Positions 9,104-18,733 of a stretch of DNA of 64,000 bases are shown here, one piece after another. The position numbers and the translations under genes are program-made. The stretch is taken from assembly GCA_040902655.1 (NCBI GenBank), contig JBBDWV010000005.1, forward strand, positions 1 through 64,000, in the 5' to 3' direction. Every line of letters starts with the position of its first letter. Within the stretch, counting starts at the first letter, position 1. The notes beneath the pieces were generated by a model. It had not been told where the DNA came from. It did not search any database and saw only the letters and a list, made by a program, of their open reading frames with translations. Source of the stretch: Mycobacteriales bacterium (lineage in GTDB: Bacteria > Actinomycetota > Actinomycetes > Mycobacteriales > SCTD01).

Positions 9104-10327
9104 TCATCGGGTGAGCACCAGCGAGACGTCGTGGCCCCCGAAACCGAAGGACGTGCTGAGCGCGACCTCGTGGGGGTGCCGGCGTCCGACGGTGCGGACG
9201 GCGTCCACGTCGGCAGCGTCGTCCAGGTCGTCGAGGTTGCGGATCGCCGGGACGACACCGGACTTCAGGGCCAGGACGGCGGCGATCGCCTCGACGGCGC
9301 CGGCTGCCCCGAGCAGATGCCCGGTGCAGGACTTCGGCGCGGTGACGGGCGGGCGGTGCGCGCCGAGGGCGATGTTGAGTGCCCGCGCCTCGGCCAGGTC
9401 GCCGAGCGGGGTGGAGGTGGCGTGCGCGTCGATGTGGCCGACCTCGTCCGGACCGACACCGGCGTCGCGCAGGGCGGCGGTGATGCTCCGGGCCGCGCCC
9501 GCCCCACTCGGATCCGGGGCGGTCACGTGGTGGGCGTCGCTGGCCAGGCCGGCGCCGGCCAGCCGGCCGTGCACGGTGGCTCCACGGGCCGCGGCGTGCG
9601 CCTCGGTCTCGAGCACCAGCACGCCGGCGCCCTCCCCGAGCACGAAGCCGTCGCGCCCCTTGTCGTACGGCCGGCTGGCGGCCTCGGGAGCGTCGTGCCG
9701 GGTGGACAGCGCGCGCATCTGCGCGAAGCCCGCCAGCGGCAGGGGGTGGACGCACGCCTCGGCGCCACCGGTCACGACGACGTCGGCACGACCCGAGCGC
9801 AGCAGCTCGAGCGCCACCGCGAGCGCCTCGGCGCCGGAGGCACAGGCACTCACCGGGCAGTGCACACCGCCGCGGGCGCCGATCTCGAGGCCGACCGTCG
9901 CCGCCGGTCCGTTGGGCATGAGCATCGGCACGAGGTGCGGGCTGACCCGGCGGGGGCCCTTCTCGCGAAGCACCTCGTTCTGTCCGAGGATCGTCAGCGC
10001 CCCGCCGATGCCGGATCCGATCACGACGGCGAGCCGCTCGGGAGCGACCTCGGGCGCGCCGGCGTCGGACCACGCCTCACGCGCCGCGACCAGCGCGACC
10101 TGCTGGACCCGGTCGAGCGTGCGCGCCTCGACCCGGTCGAGCCGGTCGGTCAGGTCGACGGTGGCAGCCAGCCGCGCCGGCAGATCAGCGAACTCCGGCC
10201 CGTCGAGCAGCCGCACCCCGGAGCGCCCGCTGAGCAGGCCCTCCTCGAGCGCATCGACGTCGGGACCGAGCGGCGTGAGCGCGCCCAGGCCCGTGATGGC
10301 GACCCCGCGGGTCGGTGTTGAGGTCAC
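9104..10327 (-). CDS. fabF: 3-oxoacyl-ACP synthase II
   Basis: Condensing enzyme that elongates acyl-ACP with malonyl-ACP. The 407-residue thiolase-fold protein has the Cys-His-His set: C162 in the SACASG block, H302 in DAHATSTPLGD, and H337 in the KSCTGHLLGA block with K332 just before it. Start is GTG 10327 and overlaps the acpP stop by 4 bases (GTGA). It follows fabD-fabH-acpP in the order known from streptomycete FAS II loci. Nothing suggests a polyketide role: there is no partner chain-length factor or further PKS gene. Confidence 0.93.
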   Translation of the reverse strand: MTSTPTRGVAITGLGALTPLGPDVDALEEGLLSGRSGVRLLDGPEFADLPARLAATVDLTDRLDRVEARTLDRVQQVALVAAREAWSDAGAPEVAPERLAVVIGSGIGGALTILGQNEVLREKGPRRVSPHLVPMLMPNGPAATVGLEIGARGGVHCPVSACASGAEALAVALELLRSGRADVVVTGGAEACVHPLPLAGFAQMRALSTRHDAPEAASRPYDKGRDGFVLGEGAGVLVLETEAHAAARGATVHGRLAGAGLASDAHHVTAPDPSGAGAARSITAALRDAGVGPDEVGHIDAHATSTPLGDLAEARALNIALGAHRPPVTAPKSCTGHLLGAAGAVEAIAAVLALKSGVVPAIRNLDDLDDAADVDAVRTVGRRHPHEVALSTSFGFGGHDVSLVLTR

Positions 10328-10584
10328 TTGTCCGCCCCGGAGATGTGGTCGACGGCGTCGCCGACGGTGCGCAGACCCTCGAGGGCCTCGTCCGGGATCC
10401 GGACCTCGAAGCGCTCCTCACAGGCCACGACGACCTCGACCATGGTGAGTGAGTCGATGTCGAGGTCGCCGTCGAAGGTGGCCGTCGGGACGACCTTGTC
10501 GGCCGGTGTGCCGGCGACCTCCTCGAGTACCTCGGCGAGTCCGGCGAGCAGCTCGGCCTTGGACATGGTGGAAGCGGTGGTCAT
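10324..10584 (-). CDS. acpP: Acyl carrier protein
   Basis: Small acidic 86-residue carrier for growing acyl chains. The phosphopantetheine attachment serine is S45 in the DIDSLTMVEV motif, and the flanking helices match actinobacterial FAS ACPs. ATG 10584 is chosen because AAGGAG lies six bases upstream; a second ATG six codons in would also give a complete ACP fold. It sits between fabH and fabF, 39 bases after fabH and overlapping fabF by 4 bases. Confidence 0.94.
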   Translation of the reverse strand: MTTASTMSKAELLAGLAEVLEEVAGTPADKVVPTATFDGDLDIDSLTMVEVVVACEERFEVRIPDEALEGLRTVGDAVDHISGADK

Positions 10585-10623
10585 GAGATCTCCTTGGTGT
10601 ATGTGGGGTTCAGGGACATGTGT

Positions 10624-11565
10624 TCAGGGACAGTGGACGACGGAGCCGGCAGCGGTGAGCCCGGCGCCGAACCCGAGCAGCAGGACGGGGTCGCCGCGGC
10701 GCACCGCCCCCTCCTCGACGAGGCGGGTGAGGGCGAGCGGGATGGAGGCGGCGCTGGTGTTGCCGCTGTCCACCACGTCGCGGGCGACCACGACCGACGG
10801 CGGCAGGCCCAGGCTCTTGACGACCGACTCGGTGATACGCAGGTTGGCCTGGTGCGGGACGAAGGCCGCCAGCTCGGCCGGCTCGATGCCGACCTGCGCG
10901 CAGGCCCGGCGGGCCAGGCCGGGCAGGGCGGTGGTCGCCCAGCGGTAGATCGCCCGCCCGTCCATGCGCATCAGCAGTGGTGAGCCGTCGATGACCAGCC
11001 GGTCGGCCTGTCCCCCGTCGTTGGCCCACACGACCCGGCCGATGCCGTCCTGCTGCGTCGGCCCGACGACGGCCGCGCCGGCCCCGTCCCCGAACAGGAA
11101 GGCCGTCCCGCGGTCGTCGGGGTCGACCAGCGGGAGCAGCTTCTCGGAGCCGATGACGAGCACGTGGTCGGCGGTACCCACCCGTACCGCATCCGCCGCC
11201 AGGGCCAGGGCATAGGTGAAACCTGCACAGCCGGCGCCGATGTCGGAGCCGCCGGCGTGGTGGGCGCCCAGCCGGTAGGCGATCTCGGGGCTGCCGCCGG
11301 GCAGCGGCCCGGGCATCGAGCAGGTCGCGAGCAGGACCAGGTCGACGTCGGCCCCGGTCACACCGGCGGCGGCCAGTGCCTTGCCGCCGGCGGTGACGGC
11401 CATGTCGACCACCGACTCGTCCTCGCCCGCGACGCCGCGCGTGACGATGCCACTGCGCTCGCGGATCCACGCGTCGCTGGAGTCGATCCGCTCGGCGATG
11501 AGCACGTTGTCGACCCGCAGCGCCGGTCGGTGCGCCCCGACGCCGAGCAGACCGACGCCTCTCAC
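10624..11565 (-). CDS. fabH: 3-oxoacyl-ACP synthase III (initiation)
   Basis: Starts fatty-acid synthesis by condensing an acyl-CoA primer with malonyl-ACP. The 313-residue protein has the complete Cys-His-Asn triad: C113 in GAGCAGF, H238 in PHQANLRI and N269 in SGNTSAAS. Start is GTG 11565, overlapping the fabD stop by 4 bases (GTGA); the frame is open further upstream but that part lies inside fabD. Actinobacterial FabH enzymes often accept branched primers from leucine, valine or isoleucine; that would be expected here but is not visible in the residues I can judge. Confidence 0.92.
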   Translation of the reverse strand: MRGVGLLGVGAHRPALRVDNVLIAERIDSSDAWIRERSGIVTRGVAGEDESVVDMAVTAGGKALAAAGVTGADVDLVLLATCSMPGPLPGGSPEIAYRLGAHHAGGSDIGAGCAGFTYALALAADAVRVGTADHVLVIGSEKLLPLVDPDDRGTAFLFGDGAGAAVVGPTQQDGIGRVVWANDGGQADRLVIDGSPLLMRMDGRAIYRWATTALPGLARRACAQVGIEPAELAAFVPHQANLRITESVVKSLGLPPSVVVARDVVDSGNTSAASIPLALTRLVEEGAVRRGDPVLLLGFGAGLTAAGSVVHCP

Positions 11566-12428
11566 GCCGTCACCAACAGGTCCTCGGGCGTACGCAGCGC
11601 GGTCACGGTCAGGTCCGGCCGGCCCCGCTTGACCAGCCCGGCGAGAACTCCGGCCGGGGCGAGCTCGACGGCCGGCCCGGTCGCCGCGGCCAGGCAGAGG
11701 TCGAAGCGGACCGGGCGGGTCAGCTGGCCCACCAACCGGTCGAGCAGCGCCCGCCCGTCCCGCAGCGCTGCGCCGTCGGCATTGGCCAGGACGTCGCACT
11801 GCGCCTCTCGCGGGTCAAGCTGGGCGACGAGGGCGGCGAAGTCGGGCACCGCCGGCGCCATGGCGGTGGTGTGGAAGGCGCCGGCGACGTCCAGGCGGCG
11901 CACCCGTGCGCCGCTGGGCGGCCTCCAGGCGTCGAGCGCCTCGACCGGACCCCCGACCACCAGCTGACCCGCGACGTTGACGGTGGCCAACTCGAGCCCG
12001 GCCTCGGCCAGCGCATCCTCGTCGAGCGAGCCACCGAGCACAGCCGCCATGCCGGTGGGCCGTGCCGCCGCGGCCTGGGCCATCAGCCGGCCACGACCGG
12101 CTGCCAGCACGACCGCCTCGTCGTCGGTCAGCACGCCGGCCAGCGCCAGCGCCGACAGCTCGCCGACGCTGTGGCCGCAGACCTGCGTGGGACGGTTCCC
12201 GCCGAGCAGCGCCCGGCCGCTCAGCAGGGCGAGGGCCGTCAGCAGCGGCTGGGCCACCTCGGTGCGGCGGACGACGTCGGCCGGCGCGGCGGTGCCGAGC
12301 TGGAGCAGGTCGAGGTCGCTGAGTTCGGACCAGCGACCGATCGAGGCGGCGGCATCGGGGAACTCGAGCCAGGCGCGCAGCATTCCGCTGGACTGGGCGC
12401 CCTGACCGGGCGAGAGAAGGAGAGGCAC
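11562..12428 (-). CDS. fabD: Malonyl-CoA:ACP acyltransferase
   Basis: Loads malonyl groups from CoA onto ACP. The 288-residue protein begins with the SPGQGAQ motif and carries the nucleophile S87 in GHSVGE and a catalytic histidine in the AGAFHTTAM block near residue 190. Start is GTG 12428. It is the first structural gene of the FAS operon and is separated from fasR by 78 bases, where its own promoter probably lies. Confidence 0.93.
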   Translation of the reverse strand: MPLLLSPGQGAQSSGMLRAWLEFPDAAASIGRWSELSDLDLLQLGTAAPADVVRRTEVAQPLLTALALLSGRALLGGNRPTQVCGHSVGELSALALAGVLTDDEAVVLAAGRGRLMAQAAAARPTGMAAVLGGSLDEDALAEAGLELATVNVAGQLVVGGPVEALDAWRPPSGARVRRLDVAGAFHTTAMAPAVPDFAALVAQLDPREAQCDVLANADGAALRDGRALLDRLVGQLTRPVRFDLCLAAATGPAVELAPAGVLAGLVKRGRPDLTVTALRTPEDLLVTA

Positions 12429-12506
12429 CCCTACAGACTGCCCGCCGTACGGCCGGAGGAACGCAGCCGGCCCAGACGGAGAACCGCGCCAGGGATTGTC
12501 CGTAAC
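12429..12506 (-). promoter_or_regulatory. fasR-fabD intergenic region, likely fabD promoter
   Basis: The 78 bases between fasR and fabD hold a perfect 10-base palindrome, GCCGTACGGC, at 12444-12453, 15 bases above the fabD start, and an A/T-richer patch near 12496-12506. In Streptomyces FasR activates the fab operon from this interval, so a FasR site and promoter are expected here. I cannot assign -10/-35 boxes with confidence. Confidence 0.35.
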
Positions 12507-13637
12507 CTACAACGCCCGGACACGCCCGAGGAGCAGTGCGAGCCTGACGACCAGCCCGTCACGGGGAGTCGTGATGTCGTGACCGGTCACCTCGGCCAGC
12601 TTCCTGAGCCGGTAACGGACAGTGTTCGGGTGCAGGAAGAGCGTGCGCCCGGCGCCCTCGACCGAGCCCCCGCCCTCGAGGTAGGCGGCCGCGGTGGCCA
12701 GCAGGTCGCCGCCCGCACGTTCGAGTGGCCTGTAGACCTCCTCCAGCAGCCGGCGGCGGGCCGCCTCCTCGCCCAGAACGGCCCGCTCGGCCAGCAGCAG
12801 GTCCGAGGCGACGGGCCGGGGGGCCTGCGGCCAGGCCCGGACAGCCGCCAGGCCGGCCAGCGCCTCCTGCACCGACGGCGACGCGGTGGCGAGCTCGGAC
12901 GCGAGCGGGCCCACGACGACCGGGTCCGCCGGGAGCGCCGCGGCGAGCTGCGCCACCGCGGACTCCACCGAGGTGGTACCGCCGACGACGAGCACCAGCG
13001 CCGCGGCGACCTCACCCGTCAGCAGGGACAGCCCGCTGTGCCGGGCGCCGGCCCGCAGCTGGGGCAGGTCGAGGTCGGGTGGCGCCGGCGCAGCGAGGGC
13101 GACCACCCAGTCCACCCGGCTCCAGCCGAGGGACGTCGCCCGCGAGAGGGTCAGCTCGCCGGCGTGGCCACGCACCAGCGCATCGACGATGCCGGCCTCG
13201 ACCCGCGAGTCCCAGGCGCCGCGCGACTCGGCCGCCGCGGCGTAGACGTCGGCCGCGGCGAAGGCGATCTCGCGGGAGTAGCGGAGCACCGCCTCCGACA
13301 GGACCGCCTCGTCACCGGGAGCAGCCAGCGACGGCACCGCCTGCTCCACGACACCGACGACCACCCTGATCAGCTGGACGGTCTGCTTCAGGTTGACCGA
13401 GCGCGCGAGCTCGCGGGGTGCGGCGGCGAACACCTCCGGCCCGACCGGCAGCGGCTGGCCCGGCCGGCGCAACCACTGGGCAAAGGCCGACAACCCGGCC
13501 TGCACGACCAGCCCCACGTACGACCGCTGTTCGGCCGGCAGTGCCCCGAACCACGGCAGGTCCTCCATCGCCCGGACACAGGTGCTGCTGAGCGCGGACG
13601 ACGAGCGCTGTACGCGCTGCCAGGTCGCCTGCGCCAC
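12507..13637 (-). CDS. fasR: PucR-family transcriptional regulator of fatty-acid synthesis
   Basis: Regulator of 376 residues with a C-terminal PucR-type helix-turn-helix at about 325-360 (recognition-helix block LHPNTVRYRLRKL) and a GGDEF-like central region rich in Ala/Val; the N-terminal part resembles the FasR family. Its position immediately upstream of fabD-fabH-acpP-fabF is the same as that of streptomycete FasR, a known activator of these genes, which is the main basis for the name. Start is GTG 13637 with AGGAGG five bases upstream. Confidence 0.85.
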   Translation of the reverse strand: MAQATWQRVQRSSSALSSTCVRAMEDLPWFGALPAEQRSYVGLVVQAGLSAFAQWLRRPGQPLPVGPEVFAAAPRELARSVNLKQTVQLIRVVVGVVEQAVPSLAAPGDEAVLSEAVLRYSREIAFAAADVYAAAAESRGAWDSRVEAGIVDALVRGHAGELTLSRATSLGWSRVDWVVALAAPAPPDLDLPQLRAGARHSGLSLLTGEVAAALVLVVGGTTSVESAVAQLAAALPADPVVVGPLASELATASPSVQEALAGLAAVRAWPQAPRPVASDLLLAERAVLGEEAARRRLLEEVYRPLERAGGDLLATAAAYLEGGGSVEGAGRTLFLHPNTVRYRLRKLAEVTGHDITTPRDGLVVRLALLLGRVRAL

Positions 13638-13684
13638 GCCACCTCCTGATCGGTTCCGGTCGTGCCAGGACTGTGCCAGAGGCG

Positions 13685-13699
13685 CGGACGGAGCGTCCG
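13685..13699 (-). terminator. Candidate terminator after the GH65 gene
   Basis: Perfect 6-base stem CGGACG/CGTCCG with a 3-base loop, 11 bases below the GH65 stop codon. No U-run follows, as is usual in high-GC actinobacteria. Confidence 0.4.
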
Positions 13700-13710
13700 G
13701 TCAGCTGCAA

Positions 13711-16074
13711 TCAGGTGGTCCGGCGGCGGGCCGGGGTGCGTCCGGTGGGCTGGGCCGGCGGCGTCTCGCCGTTGGTCCGGTGCTCCAGTGGCCGGGTCAC
13801 CGGGTCACCGGCCTTCAGCTCGAGCTCTTCGTCCAGGTGCCGGACGACCAGCAGCTCCTCGCCACGTAGCAGCTCGTAGCGGACCGACTGGGGCAGGACC
13901 TCGACGTGCAGCACGCCCGTGCCGCGGACCAGCCGGAACGCGAGCCGGTCCAGACCCTCCGGCAGGCCGGGATCGAAGAACAACATCCCTGCCTCGTCGC
14001 GCATCCCGCCGAAGCCGGCGACGAGCGCGGTCCAGCCGCCGGCGAGGGAGGCCATGTGCAGGCCGCCTGCCGTGTTGGCATGCAGGTCCCGCAGGTCCAT
14101 AAGCAGCGCCTCGGCGGCGTAGTCGTAGGCCAGGCCGAGATAGCCCACCTCGGCGGCGAGCACCGCCTGCGTGCCCGACGAGAGCGAGGAGTCCCGCACC
14201 GTGAGGGGCTCGTAGTAGTCGACGTTGCGCCGCTTCTGCTCGGGGGTGAAGGCGTCCCCGCACAGCTGCATCGCGAGCACGAGGTCGGCCTGCTTGACGA
14301 CCTGCTTGCGGTAGAGCTGGAAGTACGGGTGGTGCAGCATCAGCGGGTACTCCTGCGCGGTGGTCGCCGCGAAGTCCCACCGGGCGTGCGCGGTGAAGCC
14401 CTCCGACTGCGGGTGCACGCCCAGCACCTCGTCGTACGGCACATGCATCGCGGCCGCGGCGTCCCGCCAGGCCGCGACCTCCTCGGCGCCGACGCTCAGC
14501 AGCGCGGCGAGGTCGGGATGGCGGGCCGCGACGTCGGCGGCGGCGCGCAGGTTGCGGGCCGCCATGAGATTGGTGAACACGTTGTTGTCGGCGACCGCGC
14601 TGTACTCGTCCGGGCCCGTGACGCCGTCGATCCGGAACGCCCCGCTCATCGTCCGGTGGCCCAGCGACAGCCACAGCCGTGCGGTCTGCACGAGCAGGTC
14701 GACGCCGATCTCGCGTTCCAGCGCGATGTCTCCCGTTGCCGCGACGTGCCGGGCGAGCGCGACGGCGATGTCGGCATTCACATGGAAGGCCGCAGTGCCG
14801 GCCGGCCAGTAGCCCGAGCACTCCTCGCCGTTGATGGTGCGCCACGGGAAAGCAGCCCCGCGCAGCCCCAGCACGGCCGCCCGTTCGATCGCCAGGGGCA
14901 TTGTCGAGTGCCGCCAGCGCAGGACGTCGGCAGCCGCACCGGGGGTGGTGTGGGTGAGCACCGGCAGCACGAACGTCTCGGTGTCCCAGAAGGCATGTCC
15001 GTCGTAGCCGGGACCGGTGAGGCCCTTGGCCGAGATGGGCCGGCGCTCGCCGCGCGCCCCTGCCTGAAGGACGTGGAAGAGTCCGAAACGGACCGCCTGC
15101 TGCAGCTCGGGGTCGCCGTCGACCTCGACGTCGGCGCGATCCCAGAAGGCATCGAGATACTCCCGCTGATCGGCCACCAGCGCGTCCCATCCGGTGGCGC
15201 AGGCAGCCGTCAACGCAGCAGCGACCTGGTCCCGGACCGCGGGCAGTGAGCGGTGCCCTGACCAGCCGTAGGTCACCAGTTTGATCACCCGGAGCCGCTG
15301 GCCGGGCTGGAGCCGGGCGGTGATGCTGGTCCGGGCCCAGTCCTCGACCGCGTCGGCGCCGATGTCGACCACCACCCCGTCGGGTGCCTGCACGACGTGC
15401 TCCATCGCCGCGGCCACGCGGATGCCACTCGACCGGGTGCGGTGCACGAGGTGCCCGCTGGTGCCGGCCGCCGAGAACTCCTCGGAGATCAGCGGGTGGG
15501 CCAGGGCGGCTGCCGCTCGAGGGTCGCCCTTGGCCAGCTCGACCAGCTCCTCGTCGGCCACCAGCTCCGACTGGATGACCACGCGCGCGGGGGCGCCGAC
15601 CGGCTCGACCTCATAGCAGAGCGCGACCACGGCCCGCTGGGTCAGCGACACCATCCGGCGTGACCGGACGAGGACCTTTTGGCCCGCGGGTGAACTCCAC
15701 TCCACCTGTCGGTCCAGCAGGCCGGCCCGGAAGTCCAGGCAGCGCTCGTGCCGGCGCAACTCGCCGTACCGCACGTCGAACGGCTCGTCGTCGACGAGCA
15801 GCCGGACCAGCTTGCCGTTGGTGACGTTGATGACCGCCTGACCCGACTCCGGGTAGCCGTAGCCGCCCTCGGCGTGCGGCAGCGGGCGGTGCTCCCAGAC
15901 CGAGTTGAGATAGGTGCCCGGCAGCACATGCGGATCGCCTTCGTCGAGGTTGCCGCGCAGCCCCACGTGGCCGTTGGAGACGGTGAACAGCGACTCGGTG
16001 CGGGCGAGCCGTTCGAGGTCGAGCTGCGGCTCGCGCAGGCACCATGGCTCGACCGGGAAGCCTTGCCGGTTCAT
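13711..16074 (-). CDS. Glycoside hydrolase family 65 disaccharide phosphorylase
   Basis: Inverting phosphorylase that splits a glucose disaccharide (maltose, trehalose or kojibiose) with phosphate into glucose and beta-glucose 1-phosphate. The 787-residue protein has the N-terminal beta-sandwich, the (alpha/alpha)6 barrel with the AFWDTETF block at about 361-368 and the catalytic acid E490 in GVTGPDEYS, and a C-terminal beta domain followed by a proline/arginine-rich tail of about 20 residues. Overlap by 4 bases with the upstream beta-phosphoglucomutase gene supports the phosphorylase reading, because that enzyme turns the product into glucose 6-phosphate. The exact disaccharide is not decided. 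Confidence 0.85.
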   Translation of the reverse strand: MNRQGFPVEPWCLREPQLDLERLARTESLFTVSNGHVGLRGNLDEGDPHVLPGTYLNSVWEHRPLPHAEGGYGYPESGQAVINVTNGKLVRLLVDDEPFDVRYGELRRHERCLDFRAGLLDRQVEWSSPAGQKVLVRSRRMVSLTQRAVVALCYEVEPVGAPARVVIQSELVADEELVELAKGDPRAAAALAHPLISEEFSAAGTSGHLVHRTRSSGIRVAAAMEHVVQAPDGVVVDIGADAVEDWARTSITARLQPGQRLRVIKLVTYGWSGHRSLPAVRDQVAAALTAACATGWDALVADQREYLDAFWDRADVEVDGDPELQQAVRFGLFHVLQAGARGERRPISAKGLTGPGYDGHAFWDTETFVLPVLTHTTPGAAADVLRWRHSTMPLAIERAAVLGLRGAAFPWRTINGEECSGYWPAGTAAFHVNADIAVALARHVAATGDIALEREIGVDLLVQTARLWLSLGHRTMSGAFRIDGVTGPDEYSAVADNNVFTNLMAARNLRAAADVAARHPDLAALLSVGAEEVAAWRDAAAAMHVPYDEVLGVHPQSEGFTAHARWDFAATTAQEYPLMLHHPYFQLYRKQVVKQADLVLAMQLCGDAFTPEQKRRNVDYYEPLTVRDSSLSSGTQAVLAAEVGYLGLAYDYAAEALLMDLRDLHANTAGGLHMASLAGGWTALVAGFGGMRDEAGMLFFDPGLPEGLDRLAFRLVRGTGVLHVEVLPQSVRYELLRGEELLVVRHLDEELELKAGDPVTRPLEHRTNGETPPAQPTGRTPARRRTT

Positions 16075-16829
16075 GCAACCTCCAGCAGCTCGTCGAGCTC
16101 GCGCACGACGCGGTGGGCGCCGGCGCGACGCAGCGCCTCCGCCTGGCCTGCGCGGTCCACGCCGACGACGTACGCGAATCCTCCCGCAGCGCCGGCCTGC
16201 ACGCCGGCAAGCGCATCTTCGAAGACCGCCGCGTCGTGCGGCCCACCGCCGAGGCCGGCCGCTGCGGCCAGGAAGGTGTCCGGCGCCGGTTTGCCGGCCA
16301 GGCCCTGCTCGCGCGCGACCAGCGCATCCATGCGCAGGTCCAGCAGCGGGGCCAGACCGGTCACCTCCAGCACCTGCCCGGTGTTCGCGCTGGAGGAGAC
16401 GACCGCCGTGCGCAGGCCGGCGGCGCGTACCGCCTCGAGGTAGCGGACCGAAGGCGCGAAGACCTCCACTCCGTCCCGGTCGATCAGCGCGAGCACCAGC
16501 TCGTTCTTGCGGGCACCGAGCCCGTGCACCGTCTCCCGGTGCGGGCCGTCGTCCGGGTGGCCGTCCGGCAGCGCGATGTCCCGCGACTGCAGGAAGGACC
16601 GGACGCCGTCGGCCCGCGGCTTCCCGTCCACATACCGCGTGTAGTCGCTGCCGGGATCGAAGGGGACGAAGGCCGGCCCGTCACGCTCCTGCAGGTAGGC
16701 GTCGAACATCGACGCCCACGCGACGGTGTGCACGGCGGCGGTGTCGGTGAGCACCCCGTCGAGGTCGAACAGGCACAGGCGCACACCCTGGGGAAGCCCC
16801 AGCTGGCGGAGGGGTTCTGTCGTCGGCAC
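16071..16829 (-). CDS. pgmB: Beta-phosphoglucomutase (HAD family)
   Basis: Converts beta-glucose 1-phosphate to glucose 6-phosphate. The 252-residue HAD protein has the nucleophile and acid/base aspartates D22 and D24 in [10 protein letters not shown], the VSSSAN motif II serine, and the [12 protein letters not shown] motif IV near the C-terminus. I start at GTG 16829, where GAGGAG is about five bases upstream; the open frame continues upward through a low-complexity G/C repeat tract that is not protein-like. It is the first gene of a two-gene operon with the GH65 phosphorylase. Confidence 0.85.
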   Translation of the reverse strand: MPTTEPLRQLGLPQGVRLCLFDLDGVLTDTAAVHTVAWASMFDAYLQERDGPAFVPFDPGSDYTRYVDGKPRADGVRSFLQSRDIALPDGHPDDGPHRETVHGLGARKNELVLALIDRDGVEVFAPSVRYLEAVRAAGLRTAVVSSSANTGQVLEVTGLAPLLDLRMDALVAREQGLAGKPAPDTFLAAAAGLGGGPHDAAVFEDALAGVQAGAAGGFAYVVGVDRAGQAEALRRAGAHRVVRELDELLEVA

Positions 16830-17032
16830 AACTCTCCTCGGTTCGGCAGGGTCTCCTCGGTTCGGTCGGGTCGACGCGGTCCGGTCAGGTGGGCCCGATG
16901 CGGTGGCGTCGGCTCGGTCCGGTCGAGCTCCCCGACTCGCTGGCGGCACTGCCCCGCCCTCCCCTCTATATGGCATCCGACACCAGACGCGGCACGGAGT
17001 CGCCGGAGTGCAGGTGGGGCAGGCTGCGGGAC
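16830..17032. promoter_or_regulatory. Divergent intergenic region pgmB / AI-2E family gene
   Basis: The 203 bases between the divergent genes hold a 14-base direct repeat TCTCCTCGGTTCGG at 16833-16846 and 16852-16865 (19-base period); the repeat includes the ribosome binding site of pgmB, so the site is present twice. It is followed by a run of degenerate CGGT(C/T)CGG elements to about 16925. A TATAT patch near 16973 is the most AT-rich spot and may belong to a promoter for the rightward gene. Confidence 0.4.
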
Positions 17033-18349
17033 GTGAGCACTGACGACCAGACCGGGAACGATGTCATGCGCAGCGGCGCCGGGTCCGCACCGGCCGTCGC
17101 GTGCCCGTCCGGTGAAGGGAGCGAGACCTCCCTCCCACGCGAGGCGACCTCCCGCCCACGCGAGGCGACCTCCCACGCACGCGAGGCGGCCGCAGGTGCG
17201 GCATTCGCCCGGGCGGCGACCGCCAGCGGACGCTTCCTGCTCGTCGTGCTCGCGGTCCTCGTGCTCGGTTACCTGGCCGGCAAGCTCTGGGTCGTCCTGC
17301 TGCCCGTCCTGCTCGGGCTGCTGCTCGCCACCGTCCTGTGGCCCCCCGTACGCTTCCTGCGCCGACACCGAGTTCCCGCGGCCCTGTCGGCGCTCAGCGT
17401 CCTGCTCGCCGCGCTGCTGCTGCTCACGGGAGTGGTGGGCGGGCTCGCGCCACAGGTCACCGGGCAGGCGCAGGAGTTGGCAGATCAGGTGGCGGCCGGC
17501 CTGGGCGAGCTGCAGAAGGGACTGACAGGGCCGCCGTTCAACCTGGGTGAGGAGCAGATCGGCTCGACCGTCGACAACGTCATCCGGGAACTGCAGGCCA
17601 ACGCCCGCAACATCGCCACCCGCATCCTGACCGGCGCGGCCGCGGCCGGTTCGGCGGTGCTGACCGGGCTGCTCGCCGTGGTGCTCTGTTTCTTCTATCT
17701 GAAGGACGGGCCGAAGTTCCTGCCCTGGCTGGGCACGCTGGTCGGCTCCCGCGCGGCGCCGCACGTCTGCGCAGTCGCCGAGCGCTCATGGGCCACGCTG
17801 TCCGGCTTCATCAAGGCACAGGCGGCGGTCGGCCTGGTCGACGCGGTCTTCATCGGGATAGGGCTCGTCGTGCTCGGGGTGCCGCTCGCGCTGCCGCTGG
17901 CGGTGCTGGTCTTCTTCGGCGCCTTCATCCCCATCATCGGGGCTGTGGTCAGCGGTGCCCTGGCGGCGCTGGTCGCCCTCGTCACCAACGGCCCGACCAG
18001 CGCGCTGATCGTGGTTGTCCTGGTGCTCGTCGTCCAGCAACTGGAAGGCAACGTCCTGCAGCCGATCCTGGTCGGACGAACCCTTGACCTACATCCGGCG
18101 GTCGTCATCCTGGCCGTCACCGCAGGTGCCACGCTGGCCGGCATCACCGGCGCCTTCCTGTCCGTGCCGGTCGTTGCGGTGGCCGCTGTAGGCATCCGTT
18201 ACGCGCGCCAGCAGTTCGCGGAGGTGGAGCCCGGAGCCCCTCCGCCGCCGACTCCGTCCGCCCAGCCGGAGCCCGACGGGGCTGAGGAGATCACCACCGC
18301 AACCGGGCCGTCCTCGCATACTCGGCCTCAGCCGGGGCAGGAGAGGTGA
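17033..18349 (+). CDS. AI-2E family (UPF0118) membrane transporter
   Basis: Integral membrane protein of 438 residues. After a charged cytoplasmic N-terminus it has paired hydrophobic helices at about 65-110 and a periplasmic-loop-like coiled segment. A second set of helices follows, including the conserved GAFIPIIG block and the [16 protein letters not shown] motif typical of the AI-2E exporter family; the C-terminus is proline-rich and disordered. Family members export small molecules or Na+ for H+; the substrate is not predictable. The N-terminus contains a 7-residue tandem repeat (PREATSR-like, about residues 35-52). Start GTG 17033 is tentative; ATG 17066 is an alternative. Confidence 0.8.
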   Translation: MSTDDQTGNDVMRSGAGSAPAVACPSGEGSETSLPREATSRPREATSHAREAAAGAAFARAATASGRFLLVVLAVLVLGYLAGKLWVVLLPVLLGLLLATVLWPPVRFLRRHRVPAALSALSVLLAALLLLTGVVGGLAPQVTGQAQELADQVAAGLGELQKGLTGPPFNLGEEQIGSTVDNVIRELQANARNIATRILTGAAAAGSAVLTGLLAVVLCFFYLKDGPKFLPWLGTLVGSRAAPHVCAVAERSWATLSGFIKAQAAVGLVDAVFIGIGLVVLGVPLALPLAVLVFFGAFIPIIGAVVSGALAALVALVTNGPTSALIVVVLVLVVQQLEGNVLQPILVGRTLDLHPAVVILAVTAGATLAGITGAFLSVPVVAVAAVGIRYARQQFAEVEPGAPPPPTPSAQPEPDGAEEITTATGPSSHTRPQPGQER

Positions 18350-18375
18350 ACGCTTTCCCGAAAAGGAGCATATTC

Positions 18376-18624
18376 GTGACCAGGCCAGGAACTGCAGGAG
18401 AGAGCACCGACAAGTCGGCCGCCGAGAAGTCGGCCGAAGCCAGCACGTCGCCGCCGCCGAACAAGCCGGGAGCAGTCGACGCGGCACCGGCACGGAGCAC
18501 GACCGACAAGGACACCGGCACGAAGGCCCGCACCGTCAGGTCCGGGGAGGACGAGCCTCCGGACGGGAACCCGCCGGTGAGAGGACGCAACCCCGAGAAC
18601 GCGAAGAACTCCCCGCTGGGCTAG
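18376..18624 (+). CDS. Small hydrophilic, probably disordered protein
   Basis: 82-residue protein rich in Lys, Glu, Pro, Ser and Thr, without hydrophobic core, cysteine or recognisable domain. GTG 18376 is chosen because AAGGAG lies 7 bases upstream; another GTG at 18346 overlaps the stop of the preceding membrane-protein gene. It probably shares that gene's transcript. I do not recognise a family. Confidence 0.55.
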   Translation: MTRPGTAGESTDKSAAEKSAEASTSPPPNKPGAVDAAPARSTTDKDTGTKARTVRSGEDEPPDGNPPVRGRNPENAKNSPLG

Positions 18625-18701
18625 CAGCGACCGCATGCCACTCGGCCCGCTGCTCGGGTCGGAGGGCGGCTTCTGTCCCCCGACGTGCTGCAACGCCCGA
18701 G

Positions 18702-18733
18702 AGCCGCCGGCCTGTGTGACCAGGGCGGCGGCT
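18702..18733. terminator. Candidate convergent terminator
   Basis: AGCCGCC at 18702-18708 can pair with GGCGGCT at 18727-18733 around an 18-base loop, between two convergent genes; the right arm reaches the stop codon of the leftward gene. Weak because of the long loop. Confidence 0.25.

Noticed and set aside
9036-9106. 24-codon frame in the fabF-hydrolase gap
   Set aside because: Very short, no ribosome binding site and no similarity; it only reflects the overlap with the fabF stop codon.
17135-17191. Tandem repeat considered as a CRISPR-like array
   Set aside because: 21-base in-frame units without spacers inside a coding sequence; a protein repeat, not CRISPR.
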